32,778 nucleotides of DNA from Acetobacteraceae bacterium (lineage in GTDB: Bacteria; Pseudomonadota; Alphaproteobacteria; Acetobacterales; Acetobacteraceae): NCBI GenBank assembly GCA_947371015.1, contig CANBNK010000046.1, positions 1-32,778 on the forward strand. Direction: 5' to 3'. This document shows, piece after piece, positions 14,671-21,861 of this stretch (the stretch's first letter is position 1; every line of letters begins with the position of its first letter). A program made the position numbers and the translations under genes. The notes below the pieces were generated by a model. That model did no database searches. It saw only the letters and a program-made list of their open reading frames with translations, and was not told the DNA's origin.

Positions 14671-16086
14671 ATGAGCCCATTCGACAGCTTGGCCGACGCG
14701 GTCGGCCCCGCCCATTGCCTGCGCGCGCCGGAAGACGTCGCGCCCTACGCCACCGACTGGCGCGGCGCCTATAACGGCACGCCGCTGGCGGTGCTGAAGC
14801 CGAACACCACCGAACAGGTGGCGGAGGTGGTGCGCCGCTGCGCCGCGCAGGGCCTGGCCATCGTGCCGGCCGGCGGCCGCACCGGGCTATGCGGCGGCGC
14901 GGTACCGCCGGCGAATGGGCCGGCCTCCGTGGTGCTGTCACTGGAACGGCTGAACCGCATCCGCAGCATCGACCCGCGGGACTTCTCGGTGGTCGCCGAG
15001 GCCGGCTGCGTCGTGCAGAACGTGCAGCAGGCCGCGGCCGATGCCGGGCGGCTGTTTCCCATCCAATGGGGCGCGCAGGGCACGGCGCAGGTCGGTGGCA
15101 TGCTCAGCACCAATGCCGGCGGCATCCGCACGCTGCGCTGGGGCAATGCGCGGGAGTTGGTGCTGGGGCTGGAAGTGGTGCTGCCGGATGGGCGCATCCT
15201 TGACGACCTCAGGAGGGTGCGGAAGGACAATAGTGGCTACGCGCTGCGGCACCTGTTCATCGGCGGGGAGGGGACGCTCGGGATCATCACCGCCGCCGCC
15301 ATGCGCCTGGCGCCCGCGCTGAAGCGGGTGGAGAGCGCCTATGTCGCGGTGCCCAGCCCGGACGCCGCGTTGAGTATGCTCGGGCGCTTCCTGGAAAGCG
15401 GCGCCGAGGTGATCGGCTATGAGCTGTGCGGCGACTTCTGCATGGCGATGGCGGAAAAGCATGGCGTCGGCCTGCGCATGCCGCTGCCGGTGGGCACGGC
15501 GCCCTGGTACGTGATGGTGGAGATTGCCGCCGCCCATGAAAGCGTGCCGCTGCGGCAGATGATGGAAGACACGCTGGGCGACGCCATGGAGGCCGGCGAG
15601 GCGCTGGACGCCGCCATCGCCGACAGTGAGGCGCAGCGCCGGATGATCTGGAAGATCCGCGAGGATTATCCGGACTGTTCGCGGCGGGACAGCCCGGCGG
15701 TGGGCACCGATACCAGCGTGCCCGTCAGCGCGGTGCCGGAGTTCGTGAACACCGCCGAGCGCGAGCTGAAGGCGCGCTGGCCTGGTGGCCGCATGGCGGC
15801 GATCGGCCATGCGGGGGATGGCAATATCCACCTGTCGCTGCACGCGCCGCTGGGCTTTGCCGGCGACCGCGCCGCCTGGGTGGCCGAGGCGGCCGAGATG
15901 GAGCCGCTGGTCAATGCCATCGCGGTGTCGCTCGGCGGCAGCTTCTCCGCCGAGCATGGCATCGGCCAAAGCAAGCGGCACGCGATGGCAACCCACAAGA
16001 GCCCCATCGCGCTGGAACTGATGCGGGTGCTGAAGACGGCATTGGACCCGGATGGGCGGATGAACCCGGGGAAGATCCTGCCGTAG
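14671..16086 (+). CDS. FAD-binding D-2-hydroxyacid dehydrogenase family (GlcD/D2HGDH-like)
   Basis: This 471-residue flavoprotein of the VAO/PCMH family oxidises D-2-hydroxyacids (lactate, glycolate, 2-hydroxyglutarate and relatives) to 2-oxoacids. It has the FAD pyrophosphate motif PAGGRTGLCGGAVP, the second FAD segment WGAQGTAQVGGMLSTNAGG, and the C-terminal metal/substrate histidines in AIGHAGDGNIHLSL and SAEHGIGQSKR, ending NPGKILP as the family does. ATG 14671 (MSPFDSLADAVG) is preferred over a GTG at 14632 because homologues begin at this point and the GTG has a badly spaced ribosome site. It is divergent from the GMC gene. The electron acceptor is probably the quinone pool or an ETF, as no partner subunits (GlcE/GlcF) are present. 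Confidence 0.9.
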   Translation: MSPFDSLADAVGPAHCLRAPEDVAPYATDWRGAYNGTPLAVLKPNTTEQVAEVVRRCAAQGLAIVPAGGRTGLCGGAVPPANGPASVVLSLERLNRIRSIDPRDFSVVAEAGCVVQNVQQAAADAGRLFPIQWGAQGTAQVGGMLSTNAGGIRTLRWGNARELVLGLEVVLPDGRILDDLRRVRKDNSGYALRHLFIGGEGTLGIITAAAMRLAPALKRVESAYVAVPSPDAALSMLGRFLESGAEVIGYELCGDFCMAMAEKHGVGLRMPLPVGTAPWYVMVEIAAAHESVPLRQMMEDTLGDAMEAGEALDAAIADSEAQRRMIWKIREDYPDCSRRDSPAVGTDTSVPVSAVPEFVNTAERELKARWPGGRMAAIGHAGDGNIHLSLHAPLGFAGDRAAWVAEAAEMEPLVNAIAVSLGGSFSAEHGIGQSKRHAMATHKSPIALELMRVLKTALDPDGRMNPGKILP

Positions 16087-16111
16087 CGAAGGCCGCCTCG
16101 GCTTAGTGGGG

Positions 16112-16723
16112 CTATGCGCCGCGTAGCGCTGCGTTCTCAGCCTCCAGCGCGGCGACGCGGTCGGCCAGTTGGCGCACCCCGGCCTCGATATCCGCGAGCG
16201 GGATCAGCCGCGGGATATGCTGGCTGCAATTCCATTCCCAGCCGGCCACCGTCACCAGCATCACATGCTCCACCTTGCCGCGCGGCGGGGTTGCCAGCGC
16301 CTGCGCCCAGTCCGGGGCTTCGGCCGGCGGCAGGGCGCGGGCGTGGCCGAGCAGCTTCAGCCGGTGCTGGCCGGCGTAGTCCATGAAGAACAGCGCGACA
16401 CGGTCGCTCTCCGCCAGGTTGCCGATGGAGACGTGCTGGCGATTGCCCGAGAGGTCGGCGAAGGCCAGGGCGCTGCCATCCGGTGAAACCTGCAGAAAGC
16501 CGCCCGGGCCGCCGCGATGCTGGATGTAGGGCCAGCCCGAGGCACCGACGCTGGACAGGTAAAAACTCTCGCGGCTGGCCAGGAACGCGCGCTCCGGCTC
16601 GCCCAGGCGGCTGTCGTCGCGGCCGGTGCGCGCCATCTCGGCGAAGCGGCCGCGTGAGCCGATGCGGTCCTGTTCGGCCTGCACGGCCGGGGTGAAGGCG
16701 ATGGTGGCGTAGCCCTTGCCCAT
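16112..16723 (-). CDS. Pyridoxamine 5'-phosphate oxidase-like FMN split-barrel protein
   Basis: This 203-residue protein matches the FMN-binding split-barrel family related to pyridoxamine phosphate oxidase. The segments ESFYLSSVGASGWPYIQHRG, GFLQVSPDGSALAFADL and RVALFFMDYAGQHRLKLLGHAR form the flavin barrel; the last 25 residues are a short leucine/alanine coiled helix (LADRVAALEAENAALRG). ATG at 16723 is supported by AAGGAAA about 8 nt upstream; a further in-frame ATG at 16753 is less likely. Most such proteins have no proven substrate and may handle flavin, F420 or heme-type ligands. It converges on the FAD oxidase with 25 bp between and is divergent from the thiol dioxygenase. Confidence 0.85.
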   Translation of the reverse strand: MGKGYATIAFTPAVQAEQDRIGSRGRFAEMARTGRDDSRLGEPERAFLASRESFYLSSVGASGWPYIQHRGGPGGFLQVSPDGSALAFADLSGNRQHVSIGNLAESDRVALFFMDYAGQHRLKLLGHARALPPAEAPDWAQALATPPRGKVEHVMLVTVAGWEWNCSQHIPRLIPLADIEAGVRQLADRVAALEAENAALRGA

Positions 16724-16784
16724 GGCGCAGTTTTCCTTGCTGTCGCCTGTCATATGACGGTTGCCGGGCCGTGGCGGAACCAGC

Positions 16785-16799
16785 GCATTCCGGGAATGC
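16785..16799. promoter_or_regulatory. 15-bp palindrome, candidate operator
   Basis: GCATTCCGGGAATGC is a perfect inverted repeat of 7 bp around a central G. It lies 62 bp upstream of the split-barrel start and 104 bp upstream of the thiol dioxygenase start, in a divergent intergenic region. The size and symmetry fit a dimeric helix-turn-helix repressor; no regulator is encoded beside it. Confidence 0.4.
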
Positions 16800-16902
16800 A
16801 CCATCCATGGCGCGTTAGGGTTGGTCGGCGGTTGCATCTGATATGGATCAACGCTGCCGGTTGCGGCAGGCTGCACGCTGCAACGGAACGGGAAGAACTG
16901 GC

Positions 16903-17502
16903 ATGGCCGGCATCAAGCGCCTGCGCGACTTCATCCAGGGGATGACAAGATTGGCCGAGCAGGGCGCCGATGAGGGGCGCTGGCTGCACGAAGGCCACGA
17001 CCTGTTGGCGACCCTGGTGGCCCAGGATGACTGGCTGCCGGACGAGTTCGCCAAGGACGGTCCGAGCTACCGCCAGTACCTGCTGCACTGCGACCCGCTG
17101 GAGCGGTTCAGCGTGGTCAGCTTCGTCTGGGGGCCGGGGCAGCGCACGCCGGTCCATGACCACCTGGTCTGGGGCATGATCGGCATGCTCCGCGGCTCCG
17201 AGGTGGCGACCGACTATGCCGTGGCGGCGCCGGGCGAGCCGATGAAGGTGCTGGGCCAGGCCACCCTGGTGCCGGGCATGGTGGAGCATGTGACGCCCAA
17301 CGGGCAGGACATCCATGTGGTGCACAACGCCTACGCCGACCGCGCCAGCATCAGCATCCATGTCTATGGCGGCAATATCGGCGCGGTGTCGCGGCATGTG
17401 TTCAACCCCGGCACCTCGGCGCCGAAGCGGTTCATCAGCGGCTACACCAACACCGTGGTGCCCAACCTGTGGGACCGCAGCGACGAGATGAAGGCGGCCT
17501 GA
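16903..17502 (+). CDS. Cupin thiol dioxygenase, 3-mercaptopropionate dioxygenase type
   Basis: This 199-residue protein belongs to the cysteine dioxygenase fold family, which uses non-heme iron and O2 to oxidise a thiol to a sulfinic acid. Iron ligands are H85 and H87 (PVHDHLVWG) and H138 (QDIHVVHN); the conserved active-site Tyr is Y155 (SIHVYGG). At the substrate-carboxylate position the sequence is YRQYLLHCD with Gln (Q58), which is characteristic of bacterial 3-mercaptopropionate dioxygenases rather than the Arg of true cysteine dioxygenases. ATG 16903 is preceded by GGAAG. A strong hairpin terminator follows directly. The divergent FMN protein could share its regulation. Thiol specificity is inferred from one residue. 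Confidence 0.85.
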   Translation: MAGIKRLRDFIQGMTRLAEQGADEGRWLHEGHDLLATLVAQDDWLPDEFAKDGPSYRQYLLHCDPLERFSVVSFVWGPGQRTPVHDHLVWGMIGMLRGSEVATDYAVAAPGEPMKVLGQATLVPGMVEHVTPNGQDIHVVHNAYADRASISIHVYGGNIGAVSRHVFNPGTSAPKRFISGYTNTVVPNLWDRSDEMKAA

Positions 17503-17511
17503 GGCACAAAA

Positions 17512-17542
17512 AAACCCGCCGGGCAGGGTGCCTGGCGGGTTT
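17512..17542. terminator. Strong bidirectional intrinsic terminator
   Basis: A perfect 9-bp stem (17512-17520 with 17534-17542) closes a 13-nt loop. On the minus strand the stem runs straight into a seven-T tract, giving a textbook terminator for the CHAP gene; on the plus strand it ends in TTT and serves the thiol dioxygenase gene, whose stop is 10 bp upstream. Confidence 0.88.
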
Positions 17543-17563
17543 GCTGCGGGCTGGAAGGTCGGC

Positions 17564-18355
17564 TCAGCGGCGGGTGCGGCGGTTGCTGCTGCGCTGGCCG
17601 GCGCGGATGCCGGGGGTCTCCGGCGCTTCCGCCACTTCCTCGAAGGTGGTCTGACGCGGCTGGGCGTCGGCCAGCCAACGGCCATTGTCCGGGCGGTTGT
17701 AGATGAAGCCGTAGGTCGGGTAGGCGCGGCCATAGCTGCTAGCGTCGCGGCCGACCTGCACGCGGACATCGGTCCAGTCATTGTTGTCGGAGACGTCGAT
17801 GACGTGGACGTCCTGCATCACGCTGCCACGGCGGATGCCAGGGCCGCCCCAGTTAGCATGGTCGATCAGCAGGTGGCGTGGGGCGACGATCTGCGAGACC
17901 ACCGCGACATGGCCGTGGCGCATGCCGCCGGTGGCGCGGAACGCCAGGACCGAGCCGGCTTCCGGGTGATGGCCGCGGGCGTAGCTGCCGGCGGCATTGC
18001 CCCACCACTGCCAGCCATTGCCGGAGATGGCCATGCCGGTAGCCTGGCGGGCATAGGGCACGCAGGAAATGCCGGCGTAGTTGATACGCGTGGCGCGCAG
18101 GCGGCCCATGCTGGGCGCGTTGGCGGAACTGGCCCGGGCGCTGGACAGCGTCGACACGCGCAACTGAGCTTTGCCCGGCTTGGCGGTGGCGGTGCGGGTG
18201 GCGGCGGCGCTGGGCGCGGTGCGGCCGGCTTTACCCTGGGCAGCGGAGGATTGCGGGGTCTGTTGACGGTCAGGTCGGGCAGCCTCGGCCTGTGGGCCAT
18301 AGGCCACCGCACCGAACAGAACCCCGATCATCAATGCCGTCCCTTTGAACCCCAT
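17564..18355 (-). CDS. Secreted CHAP-domain protein (putative peptidoglycan amidase)
   Basis: This 263-residue protein has a hydrophobic export signal (KGTALMIGVLFGAVAYGPQAEA) followed by a low-complexity Ala/Ser/Thr/Gln-rich linker of about 60 residues and then a CHAP domain. The catalytic Cys is in GISCVPYARQ and the His in MRHGHVAVV, with Asn/Asp candidates in LIDHANWGG, so a functional NlpC/CHAP-type cysteine amidase or endopeptidase is expected in the periplasm. A basic C-terminal tail (RSSNRRTRR) could bind cell wall or nucleic acid. ATG 18355 is chosen for the signal peptide; AAGGA lies about 12 nt upstream, slightly far. Its transcript ends at the terminator 17512-17542. Confidence 0.88.
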   Translation of the reverse strand: MGFKGTALMIGVLFGAVAYGPQAEAARPDRQQTPQSSAAQGKAGRTAPSAAATRTATAKPGKAQLRVSTLSSARASSANAPSMGRLRATRINYAGISCVPYARQATGMAISGNGWQWWGNAAGSYARGHHPEAGSVLAFRATGGMRHGHVAVVSQIVAPRHLLIDHANWGGPGIRRGSVMQDVHVIDVSDNNDWTDVRVQVGRDASSYGRAYPTYGFIYNRPDNGRWLADAQPRQTTFEEVAEAPETPGIRAGQRSSNRRTRR

Positions 18356-18632
18356 GCGCAACCACATCCTTCTGACCGGAGCTCTCGGCACCATCACGAA
18401 ATCGTGTGGCCCCGCCGCTGCGCAAGGGTTAGCCAGCCGGGTGGCAGTGGCGCAACCCACGGCAGTGATACAGCGGGTAATGTGGCGTGATTTGTTGGGT
18501 GCGGGGGTGTCCCGGCGGCGTCGAACGGACCAAATTCCCAGGCAATGCTGCGCTGCAAACCGATGTCACACTGTTGCTGCAAGAATGACACGGCAGATTC
18601 GGCCGGTTAACGGGTCGGTGCGGGCAGCAAAA
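18356..18632. other. Gene-free region upstream of the CHAP gene
   Basis: No convincing gene is visible. A 65-codon minus-strand frame (18394-18591) has no ribosome site and unremarkable composition. There is a CACGA-AA-TCGTG palindrome at 18395-18406 and a spaced inverted pair TGTCA/TGACA (18564-18568, 18586-18590); either could belong to the CHAP promoter region but neither is strong. Confidence 0.4.
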
Positions 18633-18658
18633 AGGCCGGGGAGAGGACTCCCCGGCCT
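18633..18658 (-). terminator. Intrinsic terminator for the ridA transcript
   Basis: A perfect 11-bp GC-rich stem (18633-18643 with 18648-18658) closes a 4-nt loop, and on the minus strand it is followed by five T. It lies 200 bp beyond the ridA stop, so the ridA mRNA would have a 3' untranslated region containing the hairpin array at 18700-18832. Confidence 0.82.
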
Positions 18659-18699
18659 GGATTATTTGCCCAGATGCTGCCTCATTTCAGGGCAACTGG

Positions 18700-18838
18700 C
18701 GGCCCGACTATTTCGGGCCGAGCCGCCGAAGGGCGGCCGCTGCTTATGCCGCGTCACGCACTGCGTGCTCTCGCACGACGCCAAGGGCCGCGGAGGCGGT
18801 CCGCGTCACGCCAAAGGCGTGCGGTCCCGCACGACGCG
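18700..18838. repeat. Cluster of back-to-back hairpins with two direct-repeat units
   Basis: This 139-bp segment contains consecutive perfect stems: 18700-18720 (7 bp), 18722-18737 (6 bp, GAAG loop), 18755-18767 (5-6 bp), 18789-18805 (6 bp), 18807-18821 (6 bp) and 18819-18832 (6 bp). Two direct-repeat units, 18749-18782 and 18801-18838, share CCGCGTCACGC, then GCGTGC, then CGCACGACGC, with different bases at the hairpin loops. In each unit the GCGTGC can pair either backwards or forwards, giving alternative folds. It encodes no protein. It looks like a REP/BIME-type extragenic element or a structured 3' UTR of ridA. Confidence 0.75.
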
Positions 18839-18857
18839 ACTGAGGGTCAGCAAGGGC

Positions 18858-19208
18858 TCAGCGGCAGGCGTTGACCATGATCTCGACCAGAATGCCGGGC
18901 GAGGCCATCTCGGCCTGGACGCAGGCGCGGGCCGGGCGGCCTTCCTCGCCGAGCCAATCCACCCAGACGGTGTTCATGGCGTCGCGCTGCTTGATGTCCT
19001 TCAGCCAGATCTGTGCGTTGAGCAGGTGGCTCTTGTCGGTGCCGTTGGCTTCCAGGCTGGCGTCGATCTTGGCCAGGACCTGCTTGGTCTGGCCGATGAT
19101 GTCGAGCGTCAGGTCGTCGGCGGTCATGCCGGCGAGGAAGACGAAGTTGTGGTACTCGACCGAGCTGGACAGGATTTTGTTGCTGCCCATGCGAACGATT
19201 TTGGCCAT
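18858..19208 (-). CDS. ridA: RidA family enamine/imine deaminase
   Basis: This 116-residue protein is a full-length RidA/YjgF-type subunit; the family forms trimers that hydrolyse reactive enamines and imines released by PLP enzymes. Conserved features are VFLAGMTADD, the DxxxxNxVWVDW helix region, RPARACVQ with the substrate-binding Arg (R94), and VEIMVNA with the conserved Glu (E109). ATG 19208 follows a GAGAGAGAGGAA purine tract that provides a ribosome site. It is separated from the upstream oxidoreductase by 153 bp containing two long hairpins, so it may have its own promoter. Its 3' region carries the hairpin cluster and a terminator. Confidence 0.9.
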   Translation of the reverse strand: MAKIVRMGSNKILSSSVEYHNFVFLAGMTADDLTLDIIGQTKQVLAKIDASLEANGTDKSHLLNAQIWLKDIKQRDAMNTVWVDWLGEEGRPARACVQAEMASPGILVEIMVNACR

Positions 19209-19247
19209 TGGGGTACGTTCCTCTCTCTCGATGGTAATGGGTGGGTT

Positions 19248-19291
19248 CTAGAGTTTGTCAGACGCTCATGGAAGCGTCTGTCAAACTCTAG
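19248..19291. repeat. Long inverted repeat, 19-bp arms, in the ridA leader
   Basis: Arms 19248-19266 and 19273-19291 are complementary at 18 of 19 positions around a 6-nt loop. The arms start and end with CTAG. On the minus strand the region lies 40-83 bp upstream of the ridA start, and it contains a TTGACA hexamer (complement of 19279-19284). There is no U-run after it, so it is not a classical terminator. It could be a miniature element, an operator-like cruciform, or an mRNA leader stem. Confidence 0.75.
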
Positions 19292-19315
19292 GCTGTTGTT
19301 TAAGCGGCTGATTCA

Positions 19316-19341
19316 CGCCGCCGGTGATCCCACCGGCGGCG
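19316..19341 (-). terminator. GC-rich hairpin after the Gfo/Idh/MocA gene
   Basis: A perfect 11-bp stem (19316-19326 with 19331-19341) closes a 4-nt loop, 20 bp downstream of the oxidoreductase stop. No T-run follows on the minus strand, so it is a weak or Rho-assisted terminator candidate or an mRNA-stabilising stem. Confidence 0.5.
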
Positions 19342-19361
19342 ATCAGACGCTAGCCTCGCCT

Positions 19362-20336
19362 TTACGGCACCGCCAGGGTGCTGCCGGCCGAGGCCGCGGC
19401 GATCATGGTCTCGAAGACGGAAACGCCGTGGATCGCGTCCGCCAGCGGCAGCGGGTAGGCCGGGCCGCCGGCGACTGCCGCGGCGAAGGCTTCCAACTCC
19501 GCGGCCTCGATATCCGTCACCGGGTAAGTCTTTGTCCATTCCTCGCCCTCGACCGGGCGGAAGAACAGGCGTTCGTGGTTGAACAGCTCCAGCATGCCCT
19601 TGGTGCCCATTAGCGCCACGCGCCACACCCGCGCCGTCAGGTTGATGGTGGCGAAGGTGGCCGAGGCGCCGGAAGTGAAGCGGGCCAGCATGGCCGTGGT
19701 GTCGTCCACATGCGGGGAGACTCGGGGGTAGCTGTTCACCGCCAGGCTGGCGAAGGGGCCCATCAGGTTGATCAGCATGTCGATCATGTGGATGCCCATG
19801 CCGCCCATGCCGCCCAGCGGGCTTTCGTGCCGGTCGGCGCGCCACATGCCGTCCACCCAGGCGAAGGCCTGGCCGCCGGACATGTTGCCCTCGGCGTGCA
19901 GCACGGTGCCGAGCTCGCCGGCGGCGATCATCCGCTTCATCTCCGCCACGGCGGGCAGGAAGCGGCGGTTGTGGCCCAGCGCCAGCACGACGCCGGCCTT
20001 TTGCGTGGCGGCGACGGCGGCCTCGGCGCTGGCCTTGGTCAGGGTGAAGGGCTTTTCGACGAAGATGTGCTTGCCGGCGGCGGCGGCGGCGATGACCTGT
20101 TCCGCGTGCTGGCCGTGCGGGGTGGCCAGGACCACTGCCTGTACCTCGGGGTCGGCCAGCACCGCCTCGTAGCTGGGCAGCAGGCGGATGCCCTTTTCGG
20201 CGCAGAAGGCAGCCGCCTTGGCCGGAGTCCGGGTGCTGCCGGCGACAAAGCGGATGCCCGCCTGGTTCTTGCCCTGCACGGAATTGACCATGACCTGGCC
20301 CCAGCGGCCCAGGCCAATGACGGCGGCGTTCAGCAT
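19362..20336 (-). CDS. Gfo/Idh/MocA family NAD(P)-dependent oxidoreductase
   Basis: This 324-residue protein has the N-terminal Rossmann fold AAVIGLGRWGQ (4-14) and the family hallmark HIFVEKPFTLT with the catalytic-region Lys of EKP. The C-terminal sheet domain contains GGMGGMGIHMIDMLINLMG, where the conserved His near the active site is present. Members oxidise or reduce sugars, inositols and related cyclic or acyclic polyols; substrate cannot be read from sequence. ATG 20336 has GAGGAAC at about 8 nt. It lies 53 bp downstream of the MFS gene and is probably cotranscribed with it, suggesting that the exporter handles its substrate or product. Confidence 0.9.
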   Translation of the reverse strand: MLNAAVIGLGRWGQVMVNSVQGKNQAGIRFVAGSTRTPAKAAAFCAEKGIRLLPSYEAVLADPEVQAVVLATPHGQHAEQVIAAAAAGKHIFVEKPFTLTKASAEAAVAATQKAGVVLALGHNRRFLPAVAEMKRMIAAGELGTVLHAEGNMSGGQAFAWVDGMWRADRHESPLGGMGGMGIHMIDMLINLMGPFASLAVNSYPRVSPHVDDTTAMLARFTSGASATFATINLTARVWRVALMGTKGMLELFNHERLFFRPVEGEEWTKTYPVTDIEAAELEAFAAAVAGGPAYPLPLADAIHGVSVFETMIAAASAGSTLAVP

Positions 20337-20389
20337 GTTTGCAAGTTCCTCGAAGACGGCGGCATCAAAGCCGGGAATGCGGTTGGGGT

Positions 20390-21835
20390 CTATTCCGCGG
20401 CGCGCGAAGTGGACGTTGGCTGCTGGGCCCGCAATGCCGCCAGCCCGGCGCGCACCACCTCGCCGCCGCTGTCATGGCGGCCGGCCTCGACCTCGGCGTC
20501 GATGAAGGCGACATCCTCGGCGCTCAGGCGGAAGGTGCGGCGCTGGGCCACCGGGGCCTGGGCGCCGAAGGTGATGTGGTGGGTTTCCCCCATGCGCATG
20601 GCGGCGCGGCTTTCCAGCACGCGGGCCATATGCGGCAGCATGCGCCAACCCCAGACGAAGGCCGCCAGCGTCAGCAGCGCGAAGACCATGGTGGGCAGGC
20701 GCAGGCCGAAGGCTTCCCCGGCGGCGCCCAGCAGCAGTGCGCCGATCGCCGGGCAGGCGCGGGTGATCATGCCCCACATGGCCAGCACCCGGCCGCGCAT
20801 GCCGGGGTCGGCGGCGTTCTGCACCAGGGTCTGGATGGAGATGCCGTTCACGCTGCCGGCGGCGCCCATGAAGGCACCGGCCAGCAGGCCCAGCGGGAAA
20901 TAGCCGGTGGCGATGAAGGCCAACGTCGCAACAGCCTGCGCCGCCACGGCCAGCACCGCCAGGCGGGTGGTGCCCTCCACCTTGCCGCGGCTGGCGACCC
21001 ATAGGCCGGAGATCAGCGCGCCGACGCCGATGCTGGCGGTCAGCATGGCCAGGCCATCGGCGCCGCGTTCGAACACACGCTCGACGAAGGGGGGGAGCAC
21101 CTCCTGCACGCCGCGCATCATCACGCTGGTGACGGCGGCGAACAGCAGCAGCGGGCCGATGCCCGGGTGGTTGCCGGCATAGCGGAAGCCGGCGACGGCC
21201 TCCCCAAGGATGCTGGCTTCGGGCGCATGGCCGCGCCTGGCGGAGGGGTCCACCTTCAGGAAGGGCATCGAGGCGGTGGCGAGGAAATAGGCGGCGGCGT
21301 TGATCAGCACCGCCGGCGCCACGCCGTACAGCGCCACCACCGGCCCGGCGATGGCCGGCCCGAGGAAGCGCGCCACGTTGAAGCAGAGCGAGTTGCAGGC
21401 CACCGCGGCGGGAAGGTCGGTGCGTGGCACCAGGCCAGGCATCAGGCTTTGCCGGGCGGGCTGGGCGAAGCTGGCGGCGATGCCGCTGACCACCTCCAAT
21501 ACCAGCAGCACCTCGATGCTCAGCAGGCCCGCGATCAACAGTCCGGCCACGGCGCAGGCCTGCAGGCCGATGGCTGCCTGGCTGATCATGGTCAGCTTGA
21601 CCCTGTCCATGCGGTCCGCGATGGCGCCGGCGATGGGGCTGAACAGCACGGCGGGCGCCAGATCACAGAAGGCTACCATGCCGACCCAGAAGGCGCTGTG
21701 CGTCATCTCCCAGGCCAGCCAGGTCACGCCAATGCGGTGGACCCAAAGCCCGGTCCAGGAAGTCAGCGAGGCGCCGAAAAAGATGCGGGCGTCACGGTGC
21801 GACAGGGCGCGGCCAAGGGCGCCGAGCGAGGCCAT
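20390..21835 (-). CDS. MFS exporter with C-terminal ParD-like ribbon-helix-helix domain
   Basis: This 481-residue protein has two parts. Residues 1 to about 410 form a 12-helix major-facilitator protein of the EntS/MFS_3 type, with the loop GAIADRMDRVKL after helix 2 and FAQPARQSLMPGLVP in the middle loop region. Residues 432-472 read as a ParD/CopG-type DNA-binding or antitoxin domain: FRLSAEDVAFIDAEVEAGR followed by EVVRAGLAALRAQQ, matching the usual 'FIxxxVxSGRYxSxSEVIRxGLxLL' pattern. The join is in a single open frame without stop. ATG codons at residues 413 and 415 could allow separate translation of the tail. ATG 21835 follows CAGGG. No ParE-like toxin lies next to it. Transport substrate unknown. 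Confidence 0.87.
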   Translation of the reverse strand: MASLGALGRALSHRDARIFFGASLTSWTGLWVHRIGVTWLAWEMTHSAFWVGMVAFCDLAPAVLFSPIAGAIADRMDRVKLTMISQAAIGLQACAVAGLLIAGLLSIEVLLVLEVVSGIAASFAQPARQSLMPGLVPRTDLPAAVACNSLCFNVARFLGPAIAGPVVALYGVAPAVLINAAAYFLATASMPFLKVDPSARRGHAPEASILGEAVAGFRYAGNHPGIGPLLLFAAVTSVMMRGVQEVLPPFVERVFERGADGLAMLTASIGVGALISGLWVASRGKVEGTTRLAVLAVAAQAVATLAFIATGYFPLGLLAGAFMGAAGSVNGISIQTLVQNAADPGMRGRVLAMWGMITRACPAIGALLLGAAGEAFGLRLPTMVFALLTLAAFVWGWRMLPHMARVLESRAAMRMGETHHITFGAQAPVAQRRTFRLSAEDVAFIDAEVEAGRHDSGGEVVRAGLAALRAQQPTSTSRAAE

Positions 21836-21861
21836 TCAGCCCTGGCCCCCGCGTGCTGGCA

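Noticed and set aside
18394-18591. 65-codon minus-strand frame upstream of the CHAP gene
   Set aside because: No ribosome site, no recognisable features, and it lies where the CHAP promoter is expected.
18749-18838. Two similar palindromic units suggesting a CRISPR array
   Set aside because: Only two imperfect units with an 18-bp gap, differing in loop sequence, and no cas genes; better described as hairpin repeats.
19279-19284. TTGACA as a ridA promoter -35 box
   Set aside because: No acceptable -10 hexamer lies 16-18 bp downstream; the hexamer is part of the long inverted repeat.
20390-20542. A separate toxin-antitoxin pair at the end of the MFS gene
   Set aside because: Only the ParD-like part is present, in frame with the transporter; no ParE/RelE-like frame is found in the 53 bp before the oxidoreductase gene or on the other strand.
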